Assembly: GCF_001649575.2 (NCBI RefSeq)
Contig: NC_051443.1
Coordinates: 820,536-884,535 of the forward strand
DNA: 64,000 nt
Source: Kryptolebias marmoratus
Taxonomy: Eukaryota; Chordata; Actinopteri; Cyprinodontiformes; Rivulidae
Reading direction: 5' to 3'
Part shown: positions 21,321-31,282 of the stretch, piece after piece
How the letters are laid out: every line of letters starts with the position of its first letter
Numbering within the stretch: the stretch's first letter is position 1
Notes under the pieces: generated by a model
Seen by the model: only the letters and a program-made list of their open reading frames with translations
Told to the model about the DNA's origin: nothing
The model's database searches: none
Translations under genes and position numbers: made by a program

Positions 21321-24300
21321 TTAGGCCACATCCAGGACCCCAGCAGCCACCAGCTGTCTGGAGAGCCAGTCCAGCCCCTCGTGGAGACCCATCCCACTCC
21401 GAGCATCACAGCCCTGGATGTGCCAGCTCCTCCCGCAGCACAGCTTGTGCAGGCTCAGCAGCTCCGTCATCTCCTCCACAGACACAGCGCCGGGAACATC
21501 CTGCACAGCAGCACGACAACACGCAGAGTGACGGATTGTTTCAGGGTTTAGTTTGAATCACTGATTTGTCCACAGACCTGCTTGTTTGCAAAGATCAGCA
21601 GCAGAGCATCTCGCAGCTCCTTCTCTGTCAATAGTTTGGCTAACTCGCTGTGCGCCTCCATGAGTCTGTCCCTGTGGCAGCTGTCAATCACAAACACCAC
21701 CGCTGCACACACAAAGCACTTTAGTTACATTCAAATGAATAAAGTATGGCTTAGACTGAAGGATCCAAATAAAAACAGATGACAGTATTCAGCTCAGCAC
21801 CCTCTGGGAAGAAAGCCGTAATTTATCAAAAAAAAGGTAAAATTAAGGCCTAGCAATCTTTACACCTGCCAAAGTTTCTCACTAAGATAACTTATTGTTT
21901 AATTGTAGCCGTGGAAAATAACATTACATCCAATTTCATGTAACACTGCAAGATGTGACATTAACTGTCAGTTACTACCACATATATTAAAATGACAAAT
22001 CAAAGTTCCTATTTTGAAGCCATTTTTGCTTATTGCAGGCTTTCCATTTACAGATTTAGAGGATATTTTGTGAAGGGGTGGCGGTGCTCATTGCAGGAAG
22101 AGGGCTGTTCATCCCTGCTTGAAGCTTTTGTTGTTTCATTGCATTTCAAACCTGCTGCATTTTCTCTCAGAGATAAAAGTTCAGCCCAAACAGCACATGT
22201 CAACCCAGAACTGATTGCCAATGTTTGTTTCCTCATAAAAAACAAAAAGCAGCCAAATAAAGTGGGCTATCATGAGCTCTGTCTCAAATATGAATCCCAG
22301 GACATCCGGACATGTTACTGTATCACTTGAACAACTAAAGAAAAACAAAACAAAACAAAAACCCACACATCTGAGGACCAGAACATACCTTGAGTATTCA
22401 GATAATAGTGTTTCCAGAGGGGCCTGAGCTTGTGCTTCCCACCAACATCCCAGATTGTGAATTTTAAATTCTTATATTCAACTGTCTCCACGTTGAATCC
22501 TTGGGACGGAATGAGAACCAGTATTTAGAACAGTATTCAGAGGGAAGTGTGTGAAACGGACACAGTACTATGAAGAGCCTTCACCTATAGTTGGGATGGG
22601 CTGCATGAACTCGTCTTGCTTTAACTTGAACAGGATGGTGGTTTTTCCTGCTCCATCAAGCCCGAGAGTCACAACACGAATCTCCATCTTCGGACCAATG
22701 TGGACTCTGTTGTCCTAAAAATGAGACACATTTTCAACGGTTTGGTCAAATAAACTTCTGTTTTTCTTTGTTTGTTTGTAAACCTTTTGTTTTTTTACAA
22801 AATCTTCTTAACCTTGAAAATATTTAGCAGTATTGAGTTTTGCCAGCGTGCTCTCTTCTTGTTTTGCCACCTGAATGGGCTGCAGCAGGCGACAGCTGCA
22901 GCCCCTCTCTGATGATGTGGGACGAGCAGGAGGAAAGGAACTGGACCTGTGTCTGGGCCCAGTTCACACGGCGCAGAGTTTACGTGAAACTGGAACAATT
23001 CTGTTACATTTTGGCCATTTGTCGACACATCAACAGGGATTGGATTCTCTGATACCACCCATCCATCCATCCATCCACCCATCCATCCATCCATCCACCC
23101 ATCCATCCATCCACCCATCCATCCATCCACCCATCCATCCACCCATCCACCCATCCACCCACCCATCCACCCATCCATCCACCCATCCATCCACCCATCT
23201 ATCCATCCATCCATCCATCCATCCATCCACCCATCCACCCATCCATCCACCCACCCATCCACCCATCTATCCATCCATCCATCCATTTTTTAACCTGCTT
23301 CTCCATTCCGGGTCACAGGGAGCTGGTGCCTGTCCCCCAGGCAGGGGACATGCTGGACAGGTCGCAGGTCCATCACAGGGACACATGCAGACAAACGAGA
23401 CAAACAACCATTCACACTCTCACTCACACCTAGGGACAAGTTTAGAGTTCTCTGACACCAAAGGTTTCAAATCATGTCTCAGAGTGAAAGCTTTTGGAAA
23501 CTCCCAGCATCACTTCATGAGAAGCCACAATTTACCTAAAAGTGAAACCACAGCGCCAGCTAGTGGCCTGGCATGGGAACTACGCCGGGTGAAACGTTTT
23601 TTGCTGTCTTGTCGAAACAGCAATCCTGATCCCAGCGTTACCATGTGAACATGTAACCTTCTGTACGATCAACATCAGAAAACTTATAACGTTTCCAGGA
23701 GATCATTCACGTGTGAACAGAGAACTCAGCGGCTCAAAAAGGACATTACATCACATTCATACACACATCAGAGGCAGTGAGGGGGTCAGTGTCTTGCCAA
23801 GGGAAACTTGGACGTGTGACTGCTGCCAGGAATCAAACCTCCAACTGCTCGAACCACTGAGCCACAGCCGCCCCTGTGATCATTTCAACACACCCATCCT
23901 CATGAAAACACGTCAGGAGAAGTGAATCATGACTTTATTACAGACTTCTTGTGTGGAATAAGATATTCTGCTTAAAAAAATAAGAACACCTACAGCTGTT
24001 TAGGTGAAATATTTCTCAGTTAGACATGAGCCAGTCTGGTGTTTCAGCAAAAACACCAGTTTCATGGGATTATTGTATTCAAATAAAAATTTGATTTATT
24101 TGTTTGCTTATTTGCTTGTGACCTGTCCAGGGTGTCCCCCGTCTCTCACAGTGACTGATGGGGACAGACACCAGCTCCCCGCGAGACGCAATGGAGAAGT
24201 GCACCTAGGATTTTAGATGTAAATGCCAGAAGTATTGAATATTTGCAGGGGTTTTTTAAACTATGTATTGTATATAGTATAGGATTTAAAACTACCATAT

Positions 24301-27300
24301 AAATACAATAATTATATATATGATCTCTGCAGAACACAAAGGCATGGGTCCTTTTCCAAAATGAGAGGGTACGAATGGGAAACATGATCGGCTTGATCTA
24401 CTGCAGGGGTGTCAGACTCCAGGCCTCGAGGGCCGCTGTCCAGGAGGTTCTAGGGTTTCCTGCTCCAACACACCTGATTCAAATGGTTTAATCACCTCCT
24501 CACCAAATCATCAGGTTCTCCAGGAGCACGGCAACAAGTCATCCATTTAAAGCAAGAACACATCTAAACCATGCAGGAGAACGGCCCCGAGGAAGGAGTT
24601 TGACCCGTGATCTACAGAGTCACGAATAAGGTGTTCCAAAATAAGACTTTCACTAAGGTTTAAGCTAAAGATGAGATTTATGTCTCTCTGAAGGGATCCA
24701 GATCGTGCAGGTTTGTTCCTTTCAAAGAACGGTTCAAAAGAGTCAATCTGCTGTCTGAGATTTCATCTTTCAAAAACCTACAATGAAACATTAAGCTTGA
24801 TGCCCAGTCAAAACCTTCATTCAAGTGAACAAAGTGGTCTACTTGTGAGTCAGGCAAACAAAGACCCTAATGAGCCTCTACTGCGAGGAGAGTGGGTGTA
24901 ATCTTACAACACATCTCAGCTTTAAAAGCTTGGACTCCCTCTCTGCTCTTTGAATTTATCAATTAAAACGTCTTCAGCTACAGAATAGAAGTCCAGTTGT
25001 TCTGGGTTTTTTTTTACCTTTAGTTTTGGATTTACCACATCCTGGATGACTGAGAATCAACACCAACATTTATGTTCTTTGTTAATTTCAAAGTCTGTCC
25101 GGTGGATTACAAATGTTCTAATCCTTAGAACAAAAATATAAACTTTTGCTTTTGCTCCCATTTTTACAAGCTGAACTCAAAGATCCAAGACTTTTTCTGT
25201 GTACCTTTTTATTTCAAATACTGTTCACAAATTTGTGTAAATCTGTTTAGGGAGCACTTCTCCTAATAATTCCTCCACCTCACAGGTGTGGCATTAGATG
25301 CTGGGACTGGGTCTCAGTCTGTGATAGAATTAAGGTCTTAAATTGTTTTAACAAGCATTCTTTATTTGACCCTGTGACCTTCAGCACAGATCCTTCAGTG
25401 TTTTCTGGAGACACTTTGAATTTTGTTTCTTTTAATGTGCAGCAAATGCATACGGCCCTCAAAGCATCAGATGCCAGAAACTTCATAGAGCTCCATCTTC
25501 TGAAACTGGCCTCCTACAATTCTTTTTAATATTTTACTCCAAATTAAAGAAATTCCATTAGTCTGGAAGTCAGCTTTTGTTACTCTGTTAGTAAAATGAG
25601 GTTGCCCAGCACTTATGGAGGACTGAAACTGACATAATGAAAAATAGAAGCAGAAATATATATTTTTTTCTTTTTCTTTCTCCTTGCACATGTTTTGGTG
25701 AAGTAATGTTTCTGTTTTGTTTTGCATTTTCCATATACAAGCATTTGTTCTTTTGATGTTTCCTCATCTCCTCTTCTTACTTTCCCGTTTGCATTTCTGC
25801 CTCATTATGCAAATGAGGAGGCTGCCTTCTTGGTCCAGCTCCTCTCCTATTGGTCAATGAACAGGAAGGAGCAGGATCCATGTGCAGATCGATTGTTCAT
25901 GCTTGTTTTAATACCATAATATCATGAAGCTGTGGTATTTTTGCTCAAGGTTATCAATCTATCAAAATCTCATAGCGGCCCAGGAATCATTTTAATAAAT
26001 ACAACATTTTCAAACTCAACAAATACTCGGTTTCAATAACTGTGATTCGAATACTGAATCCTGATTAGGATTTTCCTCCATGATCCAGCAGGCCTAACTG
26101 GGAGTGCAGACCATGCATACCTTAGTGAAGGTGACGGGGATGCCAGCATCCAGCTGAATGTGATCTGCCAGCTCAGTGAACTGGTGCTGCTGCTTCTGAA
26201 GAGTCTCCAGCAAACAGTTGATCTCCTGCTTCGCCAGCACAACTCTGCAGTCATCCTACACCAGGACAGATCAACACATTACATGCACATTAACGTGAAT
26301 ATTAATACTTGGCTTAAAAGTAAAAAAAAACCCTCAGGTTGTGTTTTTTGTGTGCACTTTTCAGTGTCAGACCTGTTGAAGAGTCTTCTCACAGTGCAGG
26401 CAGGCAGTGGAGACCTGAGACAGCATGATGGTCATGTCCTCCTGCTGCTGCCGCAGCCAGATCAGCCTTTCCCTGACGTGAGCGTCCACCACACTCAGTG
26501 CCATCTCCTCCTGCCGACACAGGGTCTCGTGGAGGTCAGCAAAGTACGCTCGGACACAGGAGCGAGCGCTCTCTGCTGTGCCAGGGACCTGATGAACACA
26601 CAAAAAACGGGTTAAAACCAGACGGAATGTTCCACCATTCAGGTGTAAAAAGAAATTCCTGGGATTTATCTTACGTGTTCGGTGTGTGCCATGCCTACTC
26701 CATCCTCTACGATCTGCTCGCCGCCCTCAATTTGTTGCACAATGCCCACAAGCTTCCTTGAGTACTCAGACACCTCATCTGTAAAAGTTCGGATGCAGTG
26801 TGCCATGTCCAGGATGGATGCACGGATCTGATTCGCTTCAGTCTCAAGAAGAGCATGCTAAAAAGAAAGGCAGTGCACGATTACCTTAGATTAGAAGGGT
26901 TCACAAAGGTTCCCAGCTGAAAATAGTTTTTGCCCTACCTTATGTCCCTGGTGCTTGCCGTATTCCTTACACACACAGCACATGAGAGGTCCAGACTGAC
27001 AGGCTTCCTCCAGACAGACAAACTCAATGGCATGGACCTGGTGCTGAGGGCAGAGCATCTTTTCATGAGGTTTATCAGCCAGAGGCACCCGGCGGTGCTT
27101 GGCCAGCGTGCGGGTGGAATGTGTGAGCTGAGAGCACTCAGCACACAGGTGGGTGGCACACACGGTGCAGTACATGGACGCTGTGTGGCTCTCGTCCTCG
27201 TCACATCGAATTATACACTGACAACAAAGGAAAGGTGTGTTTACCAGCAGCAGCAGCTGTAAACATGACTTGACTTTGGAAGACTCTGCAAACGTTGTCT

Positions 27301-29389
27301 TACTTCTCCCATGCCTTTCAGGGCATCATCAGCCATTCCTGATTGGTTGGTGGCTCCATTCTGGAGTCGCTCCAAGAGTTCAAGCAGAGCAAAGTTCTTC
27401 TTCAGGCCCCAAACTCCAGAGTCCCCTGAGCAGAAAGGAAATGTGTTTTATTTCCACTTTTCAACAAAAAGACAAAAAAAAGACTACATAAATGAGGTTG
27501 TCTGTGAAAATGCAGTGTGAATGCTAAGCACTGAGTGAGAGCTGAAATATGTTGAAGAAACTGAGTTGTTAGAGCTAAAAGTAGCAAAAGGCTCACTAAA
27601 AGCTTAAAATAGTAAAATAATATCTACAAGGGGGTGGCAGAGGCTCAGGAGGTAGGGGTTCGTCCTGTAACCGGAGGTTGCTGGTTTGAACCCCCGCTCC
27701 GTCAGTCTCAGCCGTTGTGTCCTTGGGTAAGACACTTCACCTGCTTTGCCTACTGGTGGTGGTCAGAGGGCTCGGTGGTGTCGGTGTGATGGCAGCCTCA
27801 CTTCTGTCAGCCCGCCCCAGGGCAGCTGTGGCTACGATGTAGCTTACTGCCATCAGTGGATGAATGGGTGGATGATTGTAGTGTAAAGCCCTTTGGGGTC
27901 TTTGGACTAGATAAAGCGCTATACAAGTCCAAGCCATTTACAAGTACATGAACAGTAGCCTAAATCTAAAAGTAACATAAAAAGACAAAAATAGAGCAAG
28001 TATCATGAAGCAGATCTCAAAAAGAACAATGAGATCACTTCCATTCCTTTAAAAACAAAGACCATAAGATATCAAAGTGCCAGTTCAAACATGTAAACTC
28101 CACTTTCCTGTGACCCGTTTAAACTTTGAATGATGTTTCAACTGTGAAGTCTGTCTGAGCCACAGAGCTCCCAAGAGAGCTCGCTTTCTCATCTGTTTCG
28201 CCAAAACCCCAAAGATGATCCAGTTTTGGAGGAAAATGTCAATGAAGCATACTATTCCTGATTGAGCCACAGTTCACGGTTCGGTGTGTAATTTGCATGT
28301 TTTATTTCAAAACAGTGCAACAGGGTACACAACTAAAATTTTACCAGGATACTAATGAGGGTGCTTCAATGCTGGCACCATTAAATTCCATTTCTTATGT
28401 CTATTTTTAGTATTCTGCATCATTAGAAAGTCAGTGTCAGAACTTTGATTTTCTGATAAAGTGGATATTATTAAGTTCCACCCTTGTAATCACGTTTTAA
28501 CCTCCTCCACTAACCCAGCTCGGTGACCTGTCTGTCAAAGGGGCAGCGGACCGCTCTGCCATGGAGGGGCAACCGGGTGAGACAGTCGTGGCACACCGTG
28601 TGTCCGCAGAGCAGGAGGCGAGGGACCTTGTCTCCTTGGAGGGAGAAGACATCTTCACACACGCCACACTCCAGCACCTGAAAGTGACAGCACAATCTGA
28701 TTATCTGACCAAACAACAGGATGTCACAGATCCAAGGGGTTTGGATCATGTTGATATGATGCAAATGAGATGCTCTGCAGGGACAGAAAATATGACGAAA
28801 AGGAAATTTGATCAGAGTCAGTGCAGATCTCAGTCACCTTGACTACTTCACCTTTTTGTTTTCTGTCATCTTAAAGTTAAAGAAATACAGCAAGCCGTGT
28901 CTACCTCTCACTTTCACAGCACACTGACTTTTGATTGCTGAGCTTTACTTCCACACAGTTGCTGTGATCCAAAACTAGTGCAGACTTCAACTAGCCTCGG
29001 GAATACCAGCTATTAGCATGCTGTAGGCACACATTTTAGCATCATGCATTTTCTTAATTAGAAAAAACGTTTTGTAAAATAAAAAAAATGAAGTTTCAAT
29101 AGGACAACATGTCCATATAATTCTTATGAAATCTAGATTTTGCATAAAGTGCCACCACCAACGCCAACGCAGCAGGCTTAGCTTACAAAAGGTGAGCCTG
29201 AACCTGCGGTAGGCATTCATCAAAACAAGCCAAAGAACATATTTACAGCCATCACGGTCCACCGGTTAATTTACATGACATTATTACAACCTTCACGGTG
29301 TTTCCATTGGCTCCCCGCCCGTGCCGGAGACAGGGCTCCATCGTCGCTACTGCGCCCTGCTTGTTTATTCCTACTGCTGCAGCGGCCAT
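21321..29389 (-). CDS. trim23: E3 ubiquitin ligase with ARF domain, TRIM23 (ARD1)
   Basis: Eleven minus-strand exons join in frame: 29291-29389, 28515-28677, 27304-27425, 26939-27217, 26675-26857, 26373-26588, 26121-26255, 22585-22714, 22389-22499, 21578-21702 and 21321-21500. The product is 580 aa (human 574). Order: a variable N-terminus; RING ([27 protein letters not shown], residues about 36-83); two B-boxes ([44 protein letters not shown]); a coiled coil (residues about 220-380); and a C-terminal ARF GTPase domain with GLDGAGKTT (G1), TIGFN (switch I), DVGGKHK (G3, Lys where ARFs have catalytic Gln, as in known TRIM23), NKQD (G4) and GCDARSG (G5). TRIM23 is known for non-degradative ubiquitination in innate immune and autophagy signalling; its ARF domain regulates the ligase. 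Intron 7 (22715-26120) is large and repeat-rich. The gene is convergent with ppwd1. Confidence 0.97.
23056..23287 (+). repeat. (CCAT)n / (CCAC) microsatellite
   Basis: About 230 bp of ccat units with interspersed ccac variants in trim23 intron 7. It is the tail of the adjoining LINE 3' end. It creates long spurious frames (HPSIHPS on plus, WMDGWMD on minus). Confidence 0.95.
23288..23480 (-). mobile_element. LINE 3' end, minus orientation
   Basis: Next to the (CCAT)n tract, the segment 'acctgcttctccattccggg tcacagggag', 'ctggacaggtcgcaggtcca' and 'agacaaacgagacaaacaac' is an abundant teleost LINE 3' terminus inserted in reverse in trim23 intron 7. Confidence 0.75.
23745..23876 (-). mobile_element. 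tRNA-derived SINE head, minus orientation
   Basis: Read in reverse complement this gives 'ggctgtggctcagtggttcg agcagttggaggtttgattc', an A-box/B-box tRNA-like head, followed by 'cttggcaagacactgacccc'. It is related to the SINE copies at 27630 and 48486 but truncated. Confidence 0.55.
24118..24215 (+). mobile_element. LINE 3' terminus fragment
   Basis: 'gtgacctgtccagggtgtcc ... cagacaccagctccccgcga' matches the LINE 3' ends at 12490, 47575 and 63015. It is truncated before the GATG tail. Confidence 0.65.
24402..24607. mobile_element. hAT-type MITE with exact 8-bp TSD
   Basis: A 206-bp non-coding element with imperfect inverted ends (tgcaggggtgtcagactcca against, in reverse complement, cgggtcaaactccttcctc) is flanked by the identical 8-bp duplication TGATCTAC (24394-24401 and 24608-24615). 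The 'caggggtgtca' terminus is characteristic of abundant fish hAT MITEs. It is located in trim23 intron 7. Confidence 0.85.
24905..25085 (-). mobile_element. Penelope-like element end fragment
   Basis: 'acgtcttcagctacagaata gaagtccagttg' followed by 'ggatttaccacatcctggat gactgagaat' is the reverse-orientation PLE end also seen at 6318, 12690 and 17990. Confidence 0.55.
27630..27943 (+). mobile_element. tRNA-derived SINE, near full length
   Basis: It begins with a tRNA-like head with A box (tggcagaggctcaggaggta) and B box (ggtttgaaccc). A conserved body follows (ccttgggtaagacacttcac; ccagggcagctgtggctacg) and an L2-like tail ('gtgtaaagccctttggggtc ... aaagcgctatacaagtccaa gccattta'). A possible short duplication tacaag flanks it. 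It lies in trim23 intron 2. A second near-full copy is at 48486. Confidence 0.8.
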
Positions 29390-29470
29390 TCTCGGACGAC
29401 AGAGCGGAGAACAGCGCAGGCGCAAGAGGACAGCCCCCCAACTACTTCCGCCTTCGTTTGCTCCTGCTAG
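29390..29470 (-). promoter_or_regulatory. trim23 5' UTR / proximal promoter
   Basis: The GC-rich stretch upstream of the trim23 ATG contains acttccgcc near 29451, an ETS-family-like site on the opposite strand, and a 'gcgcaggcgc' NRF1-like block near 29414. This fits a TATA-less housekeeping promoter. The transcription start is not identifiable by eye. Confidence 0.45.
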
Positions 29471-29545
29471 TATCCAAAAATCTCTTTTTTTCTTGTTTCG
29501 TGTGTTGACATATTTTTTCTTTTCAAATTTATAATTTGTAACCAT

Positions 29546-30935
29546 AAGATAACTACTTTACTTTATTAATCACAAGACGCTATCTCAAAATTATGTCATA
29601 GAATTTTATAATTATGGAGTATCACTACAAAGCACCTATGGTATCCTCATCAAAAACACTCAATCATCATGAACATATAAACATATAAAACATATTTATT
29701 TATTTGATTAGCTACATGTGATTGTGACATGTCCAACATGCTGCACTGCTAACTTCAGTAAGGACACAACATTTGTTATTTATTTAACTCCTTATTGTTC
29801 TTTACATTATCTTTAATAAAACTTGTAACTTTGATGATTTACATTATTTTTTACATAATATTAAACATTTTGTTCACGTCCCTTAATTTTTTTCTGAAAT
29901 ATTTTGTAATTAAAGCTCAGAAGGCCACTGATTCTTTGGGGACCTGGACCAGTGAACTTGCTCTCTGGTCTTCCTAAGGAGAGTATAACGCTAAATAAAG
30001 AAGCTATACTCTTCTACACTTAGGATATAGAAGAGTATATCTCAGCTGCAGCTTCTTAACAACTCAGCTGCACGAATGTTGACAAAGACAGAAAGAGAGC
30101 TCACTTACATATTCTAAAGTCTCTGTATTGGCTTGCTGTGCATCTTAGATTTGATTTTTAGTTGCTTTGTTTGTTGTTGTTTTTCAAATTGGTTTTTAAG
30201 GCTGTTTATGGTCTCAGTCTTAGACTTACTTTTGCCTTCTGAGCCCTCCAGATCCCTCAGGTCCTTTTTGATTAATGTCGCCACAGTGAGACATGCTGCT
30301 GTGGAACAGCCTGAGGACTTGAGATCAGCAGACAGTGTTGCTGTTCAGTCTGGCTTTTATTTCAAATATTTATTAACAACTTTTAGTAAGTCGTAATAAT
30401 TTTATCTTTTAGTTTGCTTCTTAATTGAGTTATAATTAAAATAGATTTTTTTTCATTGCTCATTTTACTCAATTTTTATTACTTTTATATTTCTAATGCA
30501 ACAACAGTAACTTTTATTTCCTTTTAACCTCCATCTATTTTTTTAGAGTTTTAGTTTTATTAATCTTGAGATTTTAGAATCCATGTATTTATGACCTTAT
30601 GTACTTCTAGTGTTTCCTCATTAGAGAAACTGCCTTTCCTCAGTTCCTCAGTCCCTTCATGTAATAGTCACTATTGTTTAATATTTTACCAATACTGGTG
30701 TTTTAAACGATCTTGTATGTGGTTCTTGTCTTCTTGTTTGTTGCTGTTCTTTTATGTTCAGTTTTTATCTGCTTAAACATGCAACATAAACTGTAGTAAT
30801 ACGTATATATGGACAAAGAAACTTTATCTTAATTTTGATGATGAAGTTGATTTTGTGTCTCAATACGTTATGTTTAGTAGGAGCTGTTAAATTGCTCTAT
30901 GAATAGTAAAGTTTACAGATAGTCGTCTTTTAGGG
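29546..30935. other. AT-rich intergenic DNA between trim23 and mzt2
   Basis: About 1.4 kb of AT-rich sequence. I found no ORF with family resemblance, no RNA gene and no recognisable transposon end. Confidence 0.6.
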
Positions 30936-31070
30936 CTTCTGACTACATATCCCATCTTTCTGCGCGGACGGGCTTTGGATGATGACGTGTTTTTGGTGCG
31001 ACTCGTTGACAAGCAGACGGGGTTGTGGTTGTAAGCGTTTTCTGTTCTAACGGTAAAAATTCCTCATTTT
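30936..31070 (+). promoter_or_regulatory. Probable mzt2 promoter and 5' UTR exon
   Basis: A local GC-rich island contains actacatatccca (30942-30954), close to the ZNF143/THAP11 motif ACTACAANTCCCA, followed by ctgcgcggacggg. The coding exon of mzt2 begins right after an acceptor (ttcatttcag), so an untranslated upstream exon is required; a donor-like site (taacg|gtaaaaa) lies near 31052. The exact start is inferred. Confidence 0.5.
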
Positions 31071-31194
31071 GGTAAAACGGCCATTTAGTTTGTTTGTAAG
31101 TATTGTTATTTATAATTCTATATTTTGTGTTTTGCGTTTTTTTGTGCTAATATTTGAAAAGCAGGTTGAGTTACACCATAAGTTTATCCCAGCC

Positions 31195-31250
31195 TCGAAC
31201 GCCCGGGGTACACCCTGGACAGGTCGCCAGTCTCTCACAGGGATCAGACT
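31195..31250 (+). mobile_element. Short LINE 3'-end fragment
   Basis: 'cggggtacaccctggacagg tcgccagtctctcacaggg' is a piece of the same teleost LINE 3' consensus as at 23340. It lies about 30 bp before the acceptor of the first coding exon of mzt2. Confidence 0.6.
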
Positions 31251-31282
31251 AATTATTTTTTTTGTTTTCTTTCATTTCAGTG

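Noticed and set aside
22795..23286. 163-aa minus-strand frame rich in WMDGWMD repeats and plus-strand HPSIHPS frame
   Set aside because: Translation of the (CCAT)n microsatellite; no independent evidence of coding.
27630..27700. tRNA-like sequence with A and B boxes as a tRNA gene
   Set aside because: No complete cloverleaf could be drawn; it is the head of a SINE with a conserved body and LINE-type tail.
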